Below are positions 1 through 5,270 of a stretch of 7,775 nt of DNA, piece after piece. Source of the stretch: Nitrososphaerota archaeon. Its GTDB lineage: Archaea; Thermoproteota; Nitrososphaeria; Nitrososphaerales; UBA183. The translations under genes and the position numbers were made by a program. The DNA lies in the NCBI GenBank assembly GCA_027886925.1, contig JAPCJN010000048.1, forward strand, positions 5,603 to 13,377. The letters run 5' to 3'. Each line of letters begins with the position of its first letter. Within the stretch, counting starts at the first letter, position 1. Under the pieces are notes generated by a model, which was not told where the DNA came from, searched no databases, and was given only the letters and a program-made list of their open reading frames with translations.

Positions 1-132
1 CAATCCATTCCCGACGACGCTTGGTCGGCTTGATCCGAGCGCAGCGTAAGCGACCAGCGCGACGATCACGAGAAGGGGAACGGCAACAGCGATTTTTCTC
101 GTGGTAGTCATTCCGTGCTTTGAGGACTTCAT
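1..132 (-). CDS. Exported or membrane-anchored protein, N-terminus only
   Basis: The minus strand is open from ATG at 132-130 to the window edge (44 codons). The peptide starts MKSSKHGMTTTRK, followed by an uninterrupted hydrophobic stretch at about residues 14-32 (IAVAVPLLVIVALVAYAAL) and then a polar GSSRPS segment. A basic N-terminus, a hydrophobic core and small residues after it make a signal peptide or N-terminal membrane anchor, so the mature part probably lies outside the cell. A second Met at residue 8 is an alternative start. A TATA-like box at about 160-169 is correctly spaced for a near-leaderless transcript starting about 7 nt before the first ATG. The rest of the gene lies left of the window, so no function can be assigned. 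Confidence 0.65.
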   Translation of the reverse strand, partial: MKSSKHGMTTTRKIAVAVPLLVIVALVAYAALGSSRPSVVGNGL

Positions 133-157
133 CGCCTATTCGTCAATCGCGCGACCA

Positions 158-170
158 GAAATTAATTAAG
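158..170 (-). promoter_or_regulatory. Putative archaeal TATA box for the left-edge gene
   Basis: The minus strand reads CCTTAATTAATTTCTGG here, an AT-rich island in GC-rich DNA. Its centre is about 30 nt upstream of the ATG at 132, which would put transcription start 5-8 nt before the start codon, as expected for archaeal near-leaderless promoters. The assignment rests on sequence and spacing only. Confidence 0.4.
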
Positions 171-333
171 GTTTTGTGAGGAACTCGAACGGGTCCTATG
201 TCATCTCGACTGGGTCTTTTATGGTTGCTGGATGGCCTCTCTATTCGCTCTCAACGGATCACAGTGGCTTTCGCGATCGCCGCGGCCTACCCGCTAATCA
301 CGCTCTGAGGCGCAAGGACCAGACGGACTCAAG

Positions 334-648
334 GTGCCTGACCAATCCCGACGCGGACGCGGAAGGGGAGCAGCCCCTGCGCCGCGCGCCCCAGTAGACC
401 TGCACCTCCGAAAGCTCGCCTCGTGGCTGGTGCTCCTGGACCTTAACATCGACATGACCTTCTTGCAGCTCGGGGCCATGAACAAGGACGACAAGGAGCA
501 CTACGGCCTCAACCGCAAGTCGATGAGATACAAGATGCGGTACCTCGGGAGTCGCGGAATGGTGGGGACCCTCCCGTTCTCGAGCGTCGGCCTCTTGCTC
601 GAGTCAGCGATCACACGGCGGCTGCGGCGAGCAGGTCGCGAAAACTAG
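334..648 (+). CDS. Small basic protein with possible winged-helix motif
   Basis: This is an open frame of 104 codons from GTG 334; no stop occurs after 297, so the start is uncertain. From about codon 20 onward nearly every third position is G or C (for example gac ctg cac ctc, aac aag gac gac aag gag cac tac ggc ctc aac cgc aag), which argues for real coding. The segment YGLNRKSMRYKMRYLGSRGMV (residues about 58-78) has the look of a winged-helix recognition helix and turn: a basic helix, then LGxRGMV leading into a wing. A hydrophobic helix (LASWLVLLDL) precedes it. A DNA-binding role is an inference. The N-terminal 20 residues are Arg/Pro/Ala-rich and may not be translated. The last 38 nt overlap the opposite-strand 642-codon gene. 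It could also be the 3' remnant of a larger gene, since no good ribosome site precedes GTG 334. Confidence 0.4.
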   Translation: MPDQSRRGRGRGAAPAPRAPVDLHLRKLASWLVLLDLNIDMTFLQLGAMNKDDKEHYGLNRKSMRYKMRYLGSRGMVGTLPFSSVGLLLESAITRRLRRAGREN

Positions 649-2539
649 CTGGCCTCGATAGACCGGCAGGGAGCGGTTTTCCGGACTCGTCGCGCGGTCG
701 GTCAGCGCTAGCATATGCAGAGCCAGCCCATGTACCCTTGCCAATGTTATCGAGGCACTGGTCCAGAAGAAACAGGGAGAGCCCCTTCCCCGACGGGTCC
801 GTGAAGGAAGGAGCGGGGCCTATGAGGCCTCCCCCAATTTGATTTAGAACCCTGCACAGTTCCCGCGTAGACCAATCCCCAGTCGCGATGGTTCCGTCTC
901 GGAGCTTCACTTCTTGATACGAGGGTGCTTTGGCTCCCTCAGGCACGCTCGTAATCGTTTTGCGCAGATTTTGCAAGAACGACCACACTTTGTCATTGCC
1001 GTTGAAAATATAGATCGCCTTCCATCGCGCCATTCGCCCCAGCGTCAACTTGGCTTGAAGCCATGGAAACAGCCAGTACCCGAATGTGAACTCCAATAGG
1101 TACGGATATGGGTCGGTGGTCAAGACCAGGTCTATGCCGTCGGTGTTGATCATGTCGATTATGTACGAGGGTGCGGCCATTCCGGGGGGAGAGAGGTTAC
1201 CCCAGCTGGAGGGTTGAGGCTGATAGGCGCCATACGGTGGGTATTCATCGACGACTCCGTAGACGCCGTTCCATTGAGTCCCTGCCGTTGGAAGGGTAGT
1301 ATAGTCGGGGTTTACGCTGAATTGCGGCATCGATGCCGGGCCGATTTTCGAGTCATTGATGATGGGCTGTACCGCATCGCTGGCCGCGCCGAGTTTCCCT
1401 GCGTCGTGCCCGCGCTGAAAAATGTAGAACGTCAGGTACCCCAGAGTGTCGGCATTACTCGGCAGGTCGCTCTTCACGATTCCGTGGACGCTCTGGGTGT
1501 AGAGCGAGTAGAGGAAGTCCGCGTACCCGATAAGGTCGCGGTTGTATTGCGACAGGAATGTGCTGAACGTGGGTTGCTTCTTGTCGATGAAGTTGACCAG
1601 GCTCTGGAGCGTCAGGTAGGATTGAATCGCGAGCGACAGATATGGACGGAAGGTGCGTGGGTCCGCGACCATCGGGAGGCCTGTAGGGTTCGCAACGCTT
1701 TGAGCCTGCGGAAGTTTCCCATACCACATCTGCGTAAATCCCGGGGAGTTCTGGGGGGCATTTGGGGGGATGTTCGTGAGGCCTTCACCCCCGTATGGAT
1801 AGAGCGTGGCATACCATATCTTGCTGTAGGGTGAGAATCTTAGCTCTTGGAGGTCCGGTCGCTGCCAGAAACGGCCCCAGTTCTCCGGGGGGATGAGGTT
1901 GTTTGCGCCGGCTGGCGCCGAGGGGACGAGGTTGTCCACGAATCCGTTCGCGTTGTCGTGATAGTTGCTCGCGTCCTTCTTGACGTAGTCTCCACCAGTT
2001 CCCTGGGCGGCAAGGTCGTCGAAATCGGTCTGCAAACCTCCACCGCTTGGAGGGTTCCAGTAGGAGTGGAAGCCGGAGTTCAACTGGTCGTTCCAATAGT
2101 AGGCCAATGAAGTGATGTTTATGTCGCTCACCTCTGTCTGGATCTGTTGTAGCGCTTTTGCGAGGCTCGAGTCCGGCGAAGACGATGACGCTATCGAACC
2201 CAGGAGGAAAGAGAGGAACAAGACTATTGCAGCTCCCACCCCAGCGGTGACTGCGCCTGATGCCGCAGCGCCAGCGTCGACAGTGAGTGACAGCGATAGC
2301 GCGCCGGCCTCGGCAGTCGCCGTGGTCGTAGCGGCTGCGGTAGACTCTATCAGTGGATCGACGGCCGCAGCGGCTATGGGCCCGGCCGTTGAGACTACCT
2401 GCGCGTAATTTGCCACGTTGCTCAAGAGATTGTCCGATTGCGACAAGAAGTCCGCAAAATTCTGTTGAGCGTTGTTTTGGTCCGCGGGAAGTAGATCGAC
2501 GATTCGTTTGATCAGCCGGTCGACGGCGTCGTTGTCCAT
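611..2539 (-). CDS. Uncharacterised 642-residue protein, second gene of fibre operon
   Basis: I do not recognise the family. The start chosen is ATG 2539, 16 nt after the stop of the fibre-like gene; a GTG at 2608 would add 23 residues but overlap that gene. Residues 1-50 are polar and helical in character (DAVDRLIKRIVDLL). Residues 50-95 are Ala/Thr-rich. Residues 96-117 form one strongly hydrophobic segment (AVTAGVGAAIVLFLSFLLGS), followed by a Ser-rich linker. The remaining 520 residues are rich in Tyr, Trp, Pro, Gly and Asn (WYATLYPYGGEG near 242-253, MWYGKLP near 271-277, LLEFTFGYWLFPWL near 481-494). That composition suits a large beta-rich extracellular or particle protein. There is no signal peptide, so any export would need another route. 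One buried hydrophobic segment ahead of a large globular part recalls membrane-inserting proteins, but no toxin motif is visible. Arginine codons are CGN in 16 of 19 cases, unlike the regulator to the right. Confidence 0.8.
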   Translation of the reverse strand: MDNDAVDRLIKRIVDLLPADQNNAQQNFADFLSQSDNLLSNVANYAQVVSTAGPIAAAAVDPLIESTAAATTTATAEAGALSLSLTVDAGAAASGAVTAGVGAAIVLFLSFLLGSIASSSSPDSSLAKALQQIQTEVSDINITSLAYYWNDQLNSGFHSYWNPPSGGGLQTDFDDLAAQGTGGDYVKKDASNYHDNANGFVDNLVPSAPAGANNLIPPENWGRFWQRPDLQELRFSPYSKIWYATLYPYGGEGLTNIPPNAPQNSPGFTQMWYGKLPQAQSVANPTGLPMVADPRTFRPYLSLAIQSYLTLQSLVNFIDKKQPTFSTFLSQYNRDLIGYADFLYSLYTQSVHGIVKSDLPSNADTLGYLTFYIFQRGHDAGKLGAASDAVQPIINDSKIGPASMPQFSVNPDYTTLPTAGTQWNGVYGVVDEYPPYGAYQPQPSSWGNLSPPGMAAPSYIIDMINTDGIDLVLTTDPYPYLLEFTFGYWLFPWLQAKLTLGRMARWKAIYIFNGNDKVWSFLQNLRKTITSVPEGAKAPSYQEVKLRDGTIATGDWSTRELCRVLNQIGGGLIGPAPSFTDPSGKGLSLFLLDQCLDNIGKGTWAGSAYASADRPRDESGKPLPAGLSRPASFRDLLAAAAV

Positions 2540-2555
2540 TTTTGACCCGCCCCGG

Positions 2556-3539
2556 CTAGCGGGGGCTGACCAGGATCTGGATGAGTCCCCGGCCGCTCTC
2601 GATGCCACCCAAAGCCTTGCCCAGTATGGCTCCGACCGCCCTGGTGCGATCCAGCACCTTCATGGCATGCCCGGCTGTCGGCGAAGTGGTCAACAGGTCG
2701 CCTGGTTTGATCGGCGCGAAAGTGGCGTCAACCTTGCAATACGTCCTGCCGATGAGCGCGATGGGTGCCCGAGATCGCTCTGAATCAATCCGGTTCAGCA
2801 CGATTGCAGGTCGAAGGTTGCCTGCTCCAGAGACAACACCCGCGATTCGTGAATCGTACTCTTCCCTGCTGACGGCGAGCGCCCCGGTGTCGCTGATGAC
2901 GAGAACGGTACCCGGAGTTGCTTTTTCTTCGTCAGCCCGCACATCGAAGTCTTCTGCACAGTCTGCGCCAGCGCTGTTCAACAGGATCACGTCCTTGCTC
3001 ACAAGGACGTTTCCCGCGCTAACATCGCCCTTGGTTGTTAAGCTGGCCGCATTGACTGTGCCTGTCGATGTGATGGTGGCTGCTTTCATCTCTCCGGTGG
3101 CACTGACATCTCCTTCAAACTCTCCTGCTAGGTTCCCGTTGTATCCCGTGGCCACCAGGCTCGGTCCGTACTGGCTCGCTGCCGTGACGCCAGGTCCCTT
3201 CCCGTAATTGATCCCGTACACGCCACTGGCCTTGTCGTTCGAAGACTTTCCGTAGACGCCGTGGTTTCCACCGTCGGCCCAGACCCCATCTGCGTTCGTG
3301 CTCCTCCCAACGACTCCCGATTGTGAATTGCTAGTCCCTTTGACTCCGACCCCAGAATCGCTAGTTCCCAAGACCCCATCCCCACTATTGCTAGTTCCCC
3401 ATACGCCCGGCTGTGAGACGCTCTGGCCGACAACCCCGACGGTGTTGCCCGAAGGAGACACACCCGAAACTGCTGCTTCTAGGACGACCAGGTTGGGCAG
3501 ATTGCCTGGTAGTTTAGCTACCGGGAAGACTCCGCTCAA
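2556..3539 (-). CDS. Fibre-like GVxGxS-repeat protein with conserved C-terminal domain
   Basis: The protein has 327 residues. The start is TTG 3539: AAGGAGGA (GGAGG at 3553-3549) lies 9 nt upstream, and the frame closes at TAA 3566, so no ATG start is available. Residues 35-84 are five exact ten-residue units with consensus GVxGxSxxxx, then irregular copies continue to about residue 116 (GVWADG, GVYGKS, GVYGINYG). Such repeats are typical of trimeric beta-helix fibres. Residues 140-185 resemble a stalk (GEFEGDVSATGEMKAATITS). The C-terminus, residues 194-327, is a domain I recognise from many bacterial proteins that follow similar repeats: CAEDFDV, PGTVLVIS, YDSRIAGVVSGAG, IGRTYCKVDA, GDLLTTSPTAGHAMK, GAILGKAL, LIQILVS. 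It resembles phage-type fibre-end or chaperone-like domains, but its biochemical role is unknown to me. No signal peptide is visible. It leads an operon with the 642-residue gene. A surface-binding or fibre role is an inference. Confidence 0.85.
   Translation of the reverse strand: MSGVFPVAKLPGNLPNLVVLEAAVSGVSPSGNTVGVVGQSVSQPGVWGTSNSGDGVLGTSDSGVGVKGTSNSQSGVVGRSTNADGVWADGGNHGVYGKSSNDKASGVYGINYGKGPGVTAASQYGPSLVATGYNGNLAGEFEGDVSATGEMKAATITSTGTVNAASLTTKGDVSAGNVLVSKDVILLNSAGADCAEDFDVRADEEKATPGTVLVISDTGALAVSREEYDSRIAGVVSGAGNLRPAIVLNRIDSERSRAPIALIGRTYCKVDATFAPIKPGDLLTTSPTAGHAMKVLDRTRAVGAILGKALGGIESGRGLIQILVSPR
3288..3437 (-). repeat. Five 30-nt coding repeats (GVxGxS units)
   Basis: Five ten-codon units in tandem encode GVVGQSVSQP, GVWGTSNSGD, GVLGTSDSGV, GVKGTSNSQS and GVVGRSTNAD. 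The DNA also keeps the period: plus-strand ctagt occurs at exactly 3331, 3361 and 3391. The three central units are most alike at DNA level, which suggests recent duplication or recombination within the array. Confidence 0.85.
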
Positions 3540-3548
3540 TCTAACAGT

Positions 3549-3553
3549 CCTCC
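3549..3553 (-). promoter_or_regulatory. Strong Shine-Dalgarno site deciding the TTG start
   Basis: The minus strand reads AAGGAGGACTGTTAGATTG. GGAGG matches the archaeal and bacterial 16S rRNA 3' end and sits 9 nt before the TTG start codon. It indicates a leadered transcript for the fibre operon, unlike the regulator gene. Confidence 0.7.
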
Positions 3554-3605
3554 TTCTTGGATTTTAGTAGTTCGCGCTCTTTGCATATCCCGAAAGTACT
3601 AGCTT

Positions 3606-3619
3606 GGCTATTTATCCTT
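3606..3619 (-). promoter_or_regulatory. Candidate TATA box for the fibre operon
   Basis: The minus strand reads AAGGATAAATAGCC. An archaeal start 24-27 nt downstream would fall near 3585, leaving a leader of about 45 nt that includes the GGAGG site. A second candidate, GATATGCAAAG at about 3580-3590, would give a leader of about 20 nt. I cannot choose firmly between them. Confidence 0.35.
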
Positions 3620-3647
3620 CGCCTCTTAAGCTCCATATCACTCGAGA

Positions 3648-3672
3648 GGAAATGAGCGCCGGCCTCATTTCC
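3648..3672. promoter_or_regulatory. Perfect 9-bp inverted repeat, operator or hairpin
   Basis: GGAAATGAG (3648-3656) and CTCATTTCC (3664-3672) are exact reverse complements separated by CGCCGGC. The dyad lies about 30 nt upstream of the candidate TATA box of the fibre operon, where an archaeal operator or activator site would be expected. As RNA it would form a stable hairpin and could instead end the monooxygenase transcript; the minus strand carries TCTTTT just before the hairpin rather than a T run after it, which disfavours a simple terminator. Confidence 0.45.
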
Positions 3673-3731
3673 AGGCGCAAATGGAAAAGATTCTTAGTAT
3701 TATTCGAAGCTCTGATTAGCGCATATAGCCG

Positions 3732-3858
3732 ATTTTAGGTATTGTAGCGGGCCCGGCAGGACCCGCCCCGAATAGGTAATTGGTTCATTCATCTCGACAG
3801 AAGCGCCTTTCAAGCGCAGATATGCGCAAACAGCCAAATTCTAGGTATTGTGGCCGGG
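3732..3858 (+). repeat. Imperfect 20-nt direct repeat, copies 106 nt apart
   Basis: ATTTTAGGTATTGTAGCGGG at 3732-3751 and ATTCTAGGTATTGTGGCCGGG at 3838-3858 differ by two substitutions and one inserted C. A weaker third copy, TAGGTAATTGG, begins at 3773. The copies could be binding sites or the scar of a small duplication or insertion. Confidence 0.45.
3747..3766 (-). terminator. GC-rich hairpin downstream of the monooxygenase gene
   Basis: GCGGG (3747-3751) pairs with CCCGC (3762-3766); CC/GG adds two more pairs inside one mismatch, leaving a GGCA loop. It lies about 115 nt past the monooxygenase stop. The minus-strand sequence after it (TACAATACCTAAAATC) is AT-rich but has no T run, so the terminator role is only possible. 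Confidence 0.25.
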
Positions 3859-3881
3859 TAGCATCCAATGGTTGTCGCAAG

Positions 3882-5009
3882 CTATGGCACTGGAATCAGA
3901 GGTTGATAGCGGTCGCGAAAAATCTGATCTCCTCGCTCGCGCAGCGCAGCGTTTCGGATGGCGGGAGGCAGGACCCAGGCCTTTGCCACGGAGCGACTCT
4001 GCTCTTGTACCCAGTCGGCTCTAGGCCTTCGTCTTCGGACGTATGCATCTAGTGCGTGCTCGATTGTGTCCTCCGTGCGAAGGACCTCCGCCAACACCAG
4101 GGCGTCCTCCATGGCCATGCAGCCTCCCTCGCCCATGTGTGGCGGGCCCGCATGAGCCGCATCCCCAATCAGAACAACACGGCCACGATACCATTGCTCG
4201 AGGTCCACCCATTCAATTGGTCCAACATGGAGCTGCTCGTCATGTTGAAGGGCGGCGAGATAGGCTGGAACCGGCCCACCGAATCCATCAAAACGGCGTC
4301 GGAAGCGTTCGAGGCGTCCCGCGAGAGGGTCCTCGAAGCGTCTCTCGGTTATTACTCCAAAGCCGTACGTATGGCCCTCGCCCATCGGTACCACCCCGAA
4401 CACGCGACCTTCGCCCATAAAAGTCATGAAGTCGACTGTGCCTGCAGGACGTGTAGGTATGACGCTGCGCCAGACCATTAGTTCAGCATAGAGTGGAGAG
4501 GAATGTTTCACCCCGAGGTCACGCACTGCCGAATAGATGCCGTCTGCTCCCACCACCAGATCGTACTCTCCGGACGTGCCATCACTGAAGCTGACAGAAA
4601 CCCGGTGCCTATCTTGGGTCAAGGTTTTCAACGAGACCCCCAATCGATGGGGCACATCAACGGCACCAGACAACAACGCCTCTTGCAGTCTGACACGCGT
4701 GATGCCCACGCTAGGTCCCACGTCGCGCCAGAGCGCTTCGAGGTCAGTCTTGCAGAGCAGCTCTCCCTGCTGGTCAAAGAATCCCCAACTGTGGATCACC
4801 TCGGAGCTCCGATAGACGGCCTCCCCGAGGCCGAGCGCCCGCAGCACCCGCACGCCGTTCGCGGGTAGGTTGATTCCTGCCCCGACCGCAGGCCACAGGG
4901 GGCTACGTTCTACGAGCTCCGATGTGTAACCCTGACGGTAGAGGGCGGTCGCTAGGGAGAGGCCCGCTATGCCACCCCCGACGATCAGGATCCGATCAAC
5001 GTCAGTCAT
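3882..5009 (-). CDS. Class A FAD-dependent monooxygenase (aromatic hydroxylase family)
   Basis: The 375-residue product has the usual length for single-component flavoprotein monooxygenases of the salicylate/6-hydroxynicotinate/urate hydroxylase type, which use FAD, NAD(P)H and O2 to hydroxylate an aromatic or related substrate in the cytoplasm. The Rossmann motif GGGIAGL is at 11-17, and acidic E35 at the end of strand 2 should bind the adenosine ribose. R105/R107 fall in the conserved arginine region. The DG motif is DLVVGADGIYSAVR (150-163). The GD motif is GRVVLIGDAAHAGPPHMGEG (276-295), followed by GGCMAMEDALVLAE. Start ATG 5009 gives an ideal N-terminus (MTDVDRILIV); GGAGG lies 15 nt upstream, which is long. 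There is no membrane segment or signal peptide. The substrate cannot be read from sequence. The gene diverges from the regulator at 5271, its likely controller. Arginine codons are CGN in 31 of 37 cases, suggesting acquisition, possibly from bacteria. Confidence 0.9.
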   Translation of the reverse strand: MTDVDRILIVGGGIAGLSLATALYRQGYTSELVERSPLWPAVGAGINLPANGVRVLRALGLGEAVYRSSEVIHSWGFFDQQGELLCKTDLEALWRDVGPSVGITRVRLQEALLSGAVDVPHRLGVSLKTLTQDRHRVSVSFSDGTSGEYDLVVGADGIYSAVRDLGVKHSSPLYAELMVWRSVIPTRPAGTVDFMTFMGEGRVFGVVPMGEGHTYGFGVITERRFEDPLAGRLERFRRRFDGFGGPVPAYLAALQHDEQLHVGPIEWVDLEQWYRGRVVLIGDAAHAGPPHMGEGGCMAMEDALVLAEVLRTEDTIEHALDAYVRRRRPRADWVQEQSRSVAKAWVLPPAIRNAALRERGDQIFRDRYQPLIPVP

Positions 5010-5026
5010 GTGGTCTTGTGAGTGCC

Positions 5027-5037
5027 TCCGAATCGGA
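5027..5037. promoter_or_regulatory. Palindrome TCCGAATCGGA overlapping monooxygenase ribosome site
   Basis: This perfect 11-nt palindrome has a central A and lies 18 nt before the monooxygenase start codon, sharing bases with its GGAGG (5029-5025). A protein bound here would block transcription or initiation of the monooxygenase. The divergent regulator is the natural candidate. Chance occurrence of an 11-nt palindrome is not negligible. Confidence 0.35.
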
Positions 5038-5236
5038 AGTCGAACGCATACCTAATGACTCGGCCTTCCGCTTGGCAGCTCCCTCTATCTCTATGGTTTC
5101 GATTATTTTGAACAATTGTCCGGCCGACGACGACGACCTTTCCTTTCGCTCTTCCAAAATCGATTCGCCCGAGTTATGTTAGAAGAACGAATTCTACTTA
5201 TGTCTACCCTGAGGCTGTAGGAGAAAAGTGGACCGC

Positions 5237-5250
5237 GGAAAGGTAAAAAA
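5237..5250 (+). promoter_or_regulatory. BRE/TATA-like promoter of the regulator, leaderless transcript
   Basis: GGAAAG (5237-5242, BRE-like) is followed by TAAAAAA (5244-5250). The box centre is 24 nt before the ATG at 5271, so transcription should start at or beside the start codon. No Shine-Dalgarno sequence precedes the ATG, which agrees with a leaderless archaeal mRNA. Confidence 0.5.
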
Positions 5251-5270
5251 GACCATTTCGCTTCTTTTGA

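Larger units (their letters stand above)
3540..3881. other. Intergenic region upstream of the fibre operon, no gene
   Basis: No convincing coding sequence lies in these 342 bases, and composition is more AT-rich than in the flanking genes. The region holds the fibre-operon ribosome site, candidate TATA boxes on the minus strand, a 9-bp perfect inverted repeat, a GC-rich hairpin and a 20-nt imperfect direct repeat, each listed separately. It must also contain the 3' end of the monooxygenase transcript. Confidence 0.6.
5010..5270. promoter_or_regulatory. Divergent promoter region between monooxygenase and regulator
   Basis: These 261 bases contain the promoters of both flanking genes. Visible elements are the 11-nt palindrome at 5027-5037, a related CGATTCG core at 5161-5167, a short dyad TAGAA-7 nt-TTCTA at 5180-5196, a GAC trinucleotide run near 5125-5138 and the regulator's TATA-like box at 5244-5250. 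No coding region is supported. Confidence 0.55.

Noticed and set aside
176..397. Plus-strand 73-codon open frame from GTG 176
   Set aside because: No ribosome site, mixed third-position use and no motif. It overlaps the better-supported frame at 334-648.
1214..1834. Plus-strand 206-codon open frame
   Set aside because: It lies wholly within the 642-residue gene on the other strand, and its translation shows no domain or sensible composition. The opposite strand explains the sequence.
2540..2608. Upstream GTG start adding 23 residues to the 642-residue protein
   Set aside because: It would overlap the 3' end of the fibre-like gene by 53 nt. ATG 2539, just past that gene's stop, is the simpler start.
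2581..3207. Plus-strand 208-codon open frame
   Set aside because: It is antisense to the fibre-like gene, whose C-terminal domain is recognisable; the antisense translation is Pro/Ser/Ala-rich noise.
3288..3437. CRISPR-like spacing of the 30-nt repeats
   Set aside because: The units are contiguous, diverged and in frame within a protein-coding gene, with no spacers.
4056..4481. Plus-strand 141-codon open frame
   Set aside because: It is antisense to the monooxygenase GD-motif region, which is clearly the coding strand.
5125..5138. GAC trinucleotide run as a microsatellite of interest
   Set aside because: Only about four units, so it is too short to be notable in GC-rich DNA.
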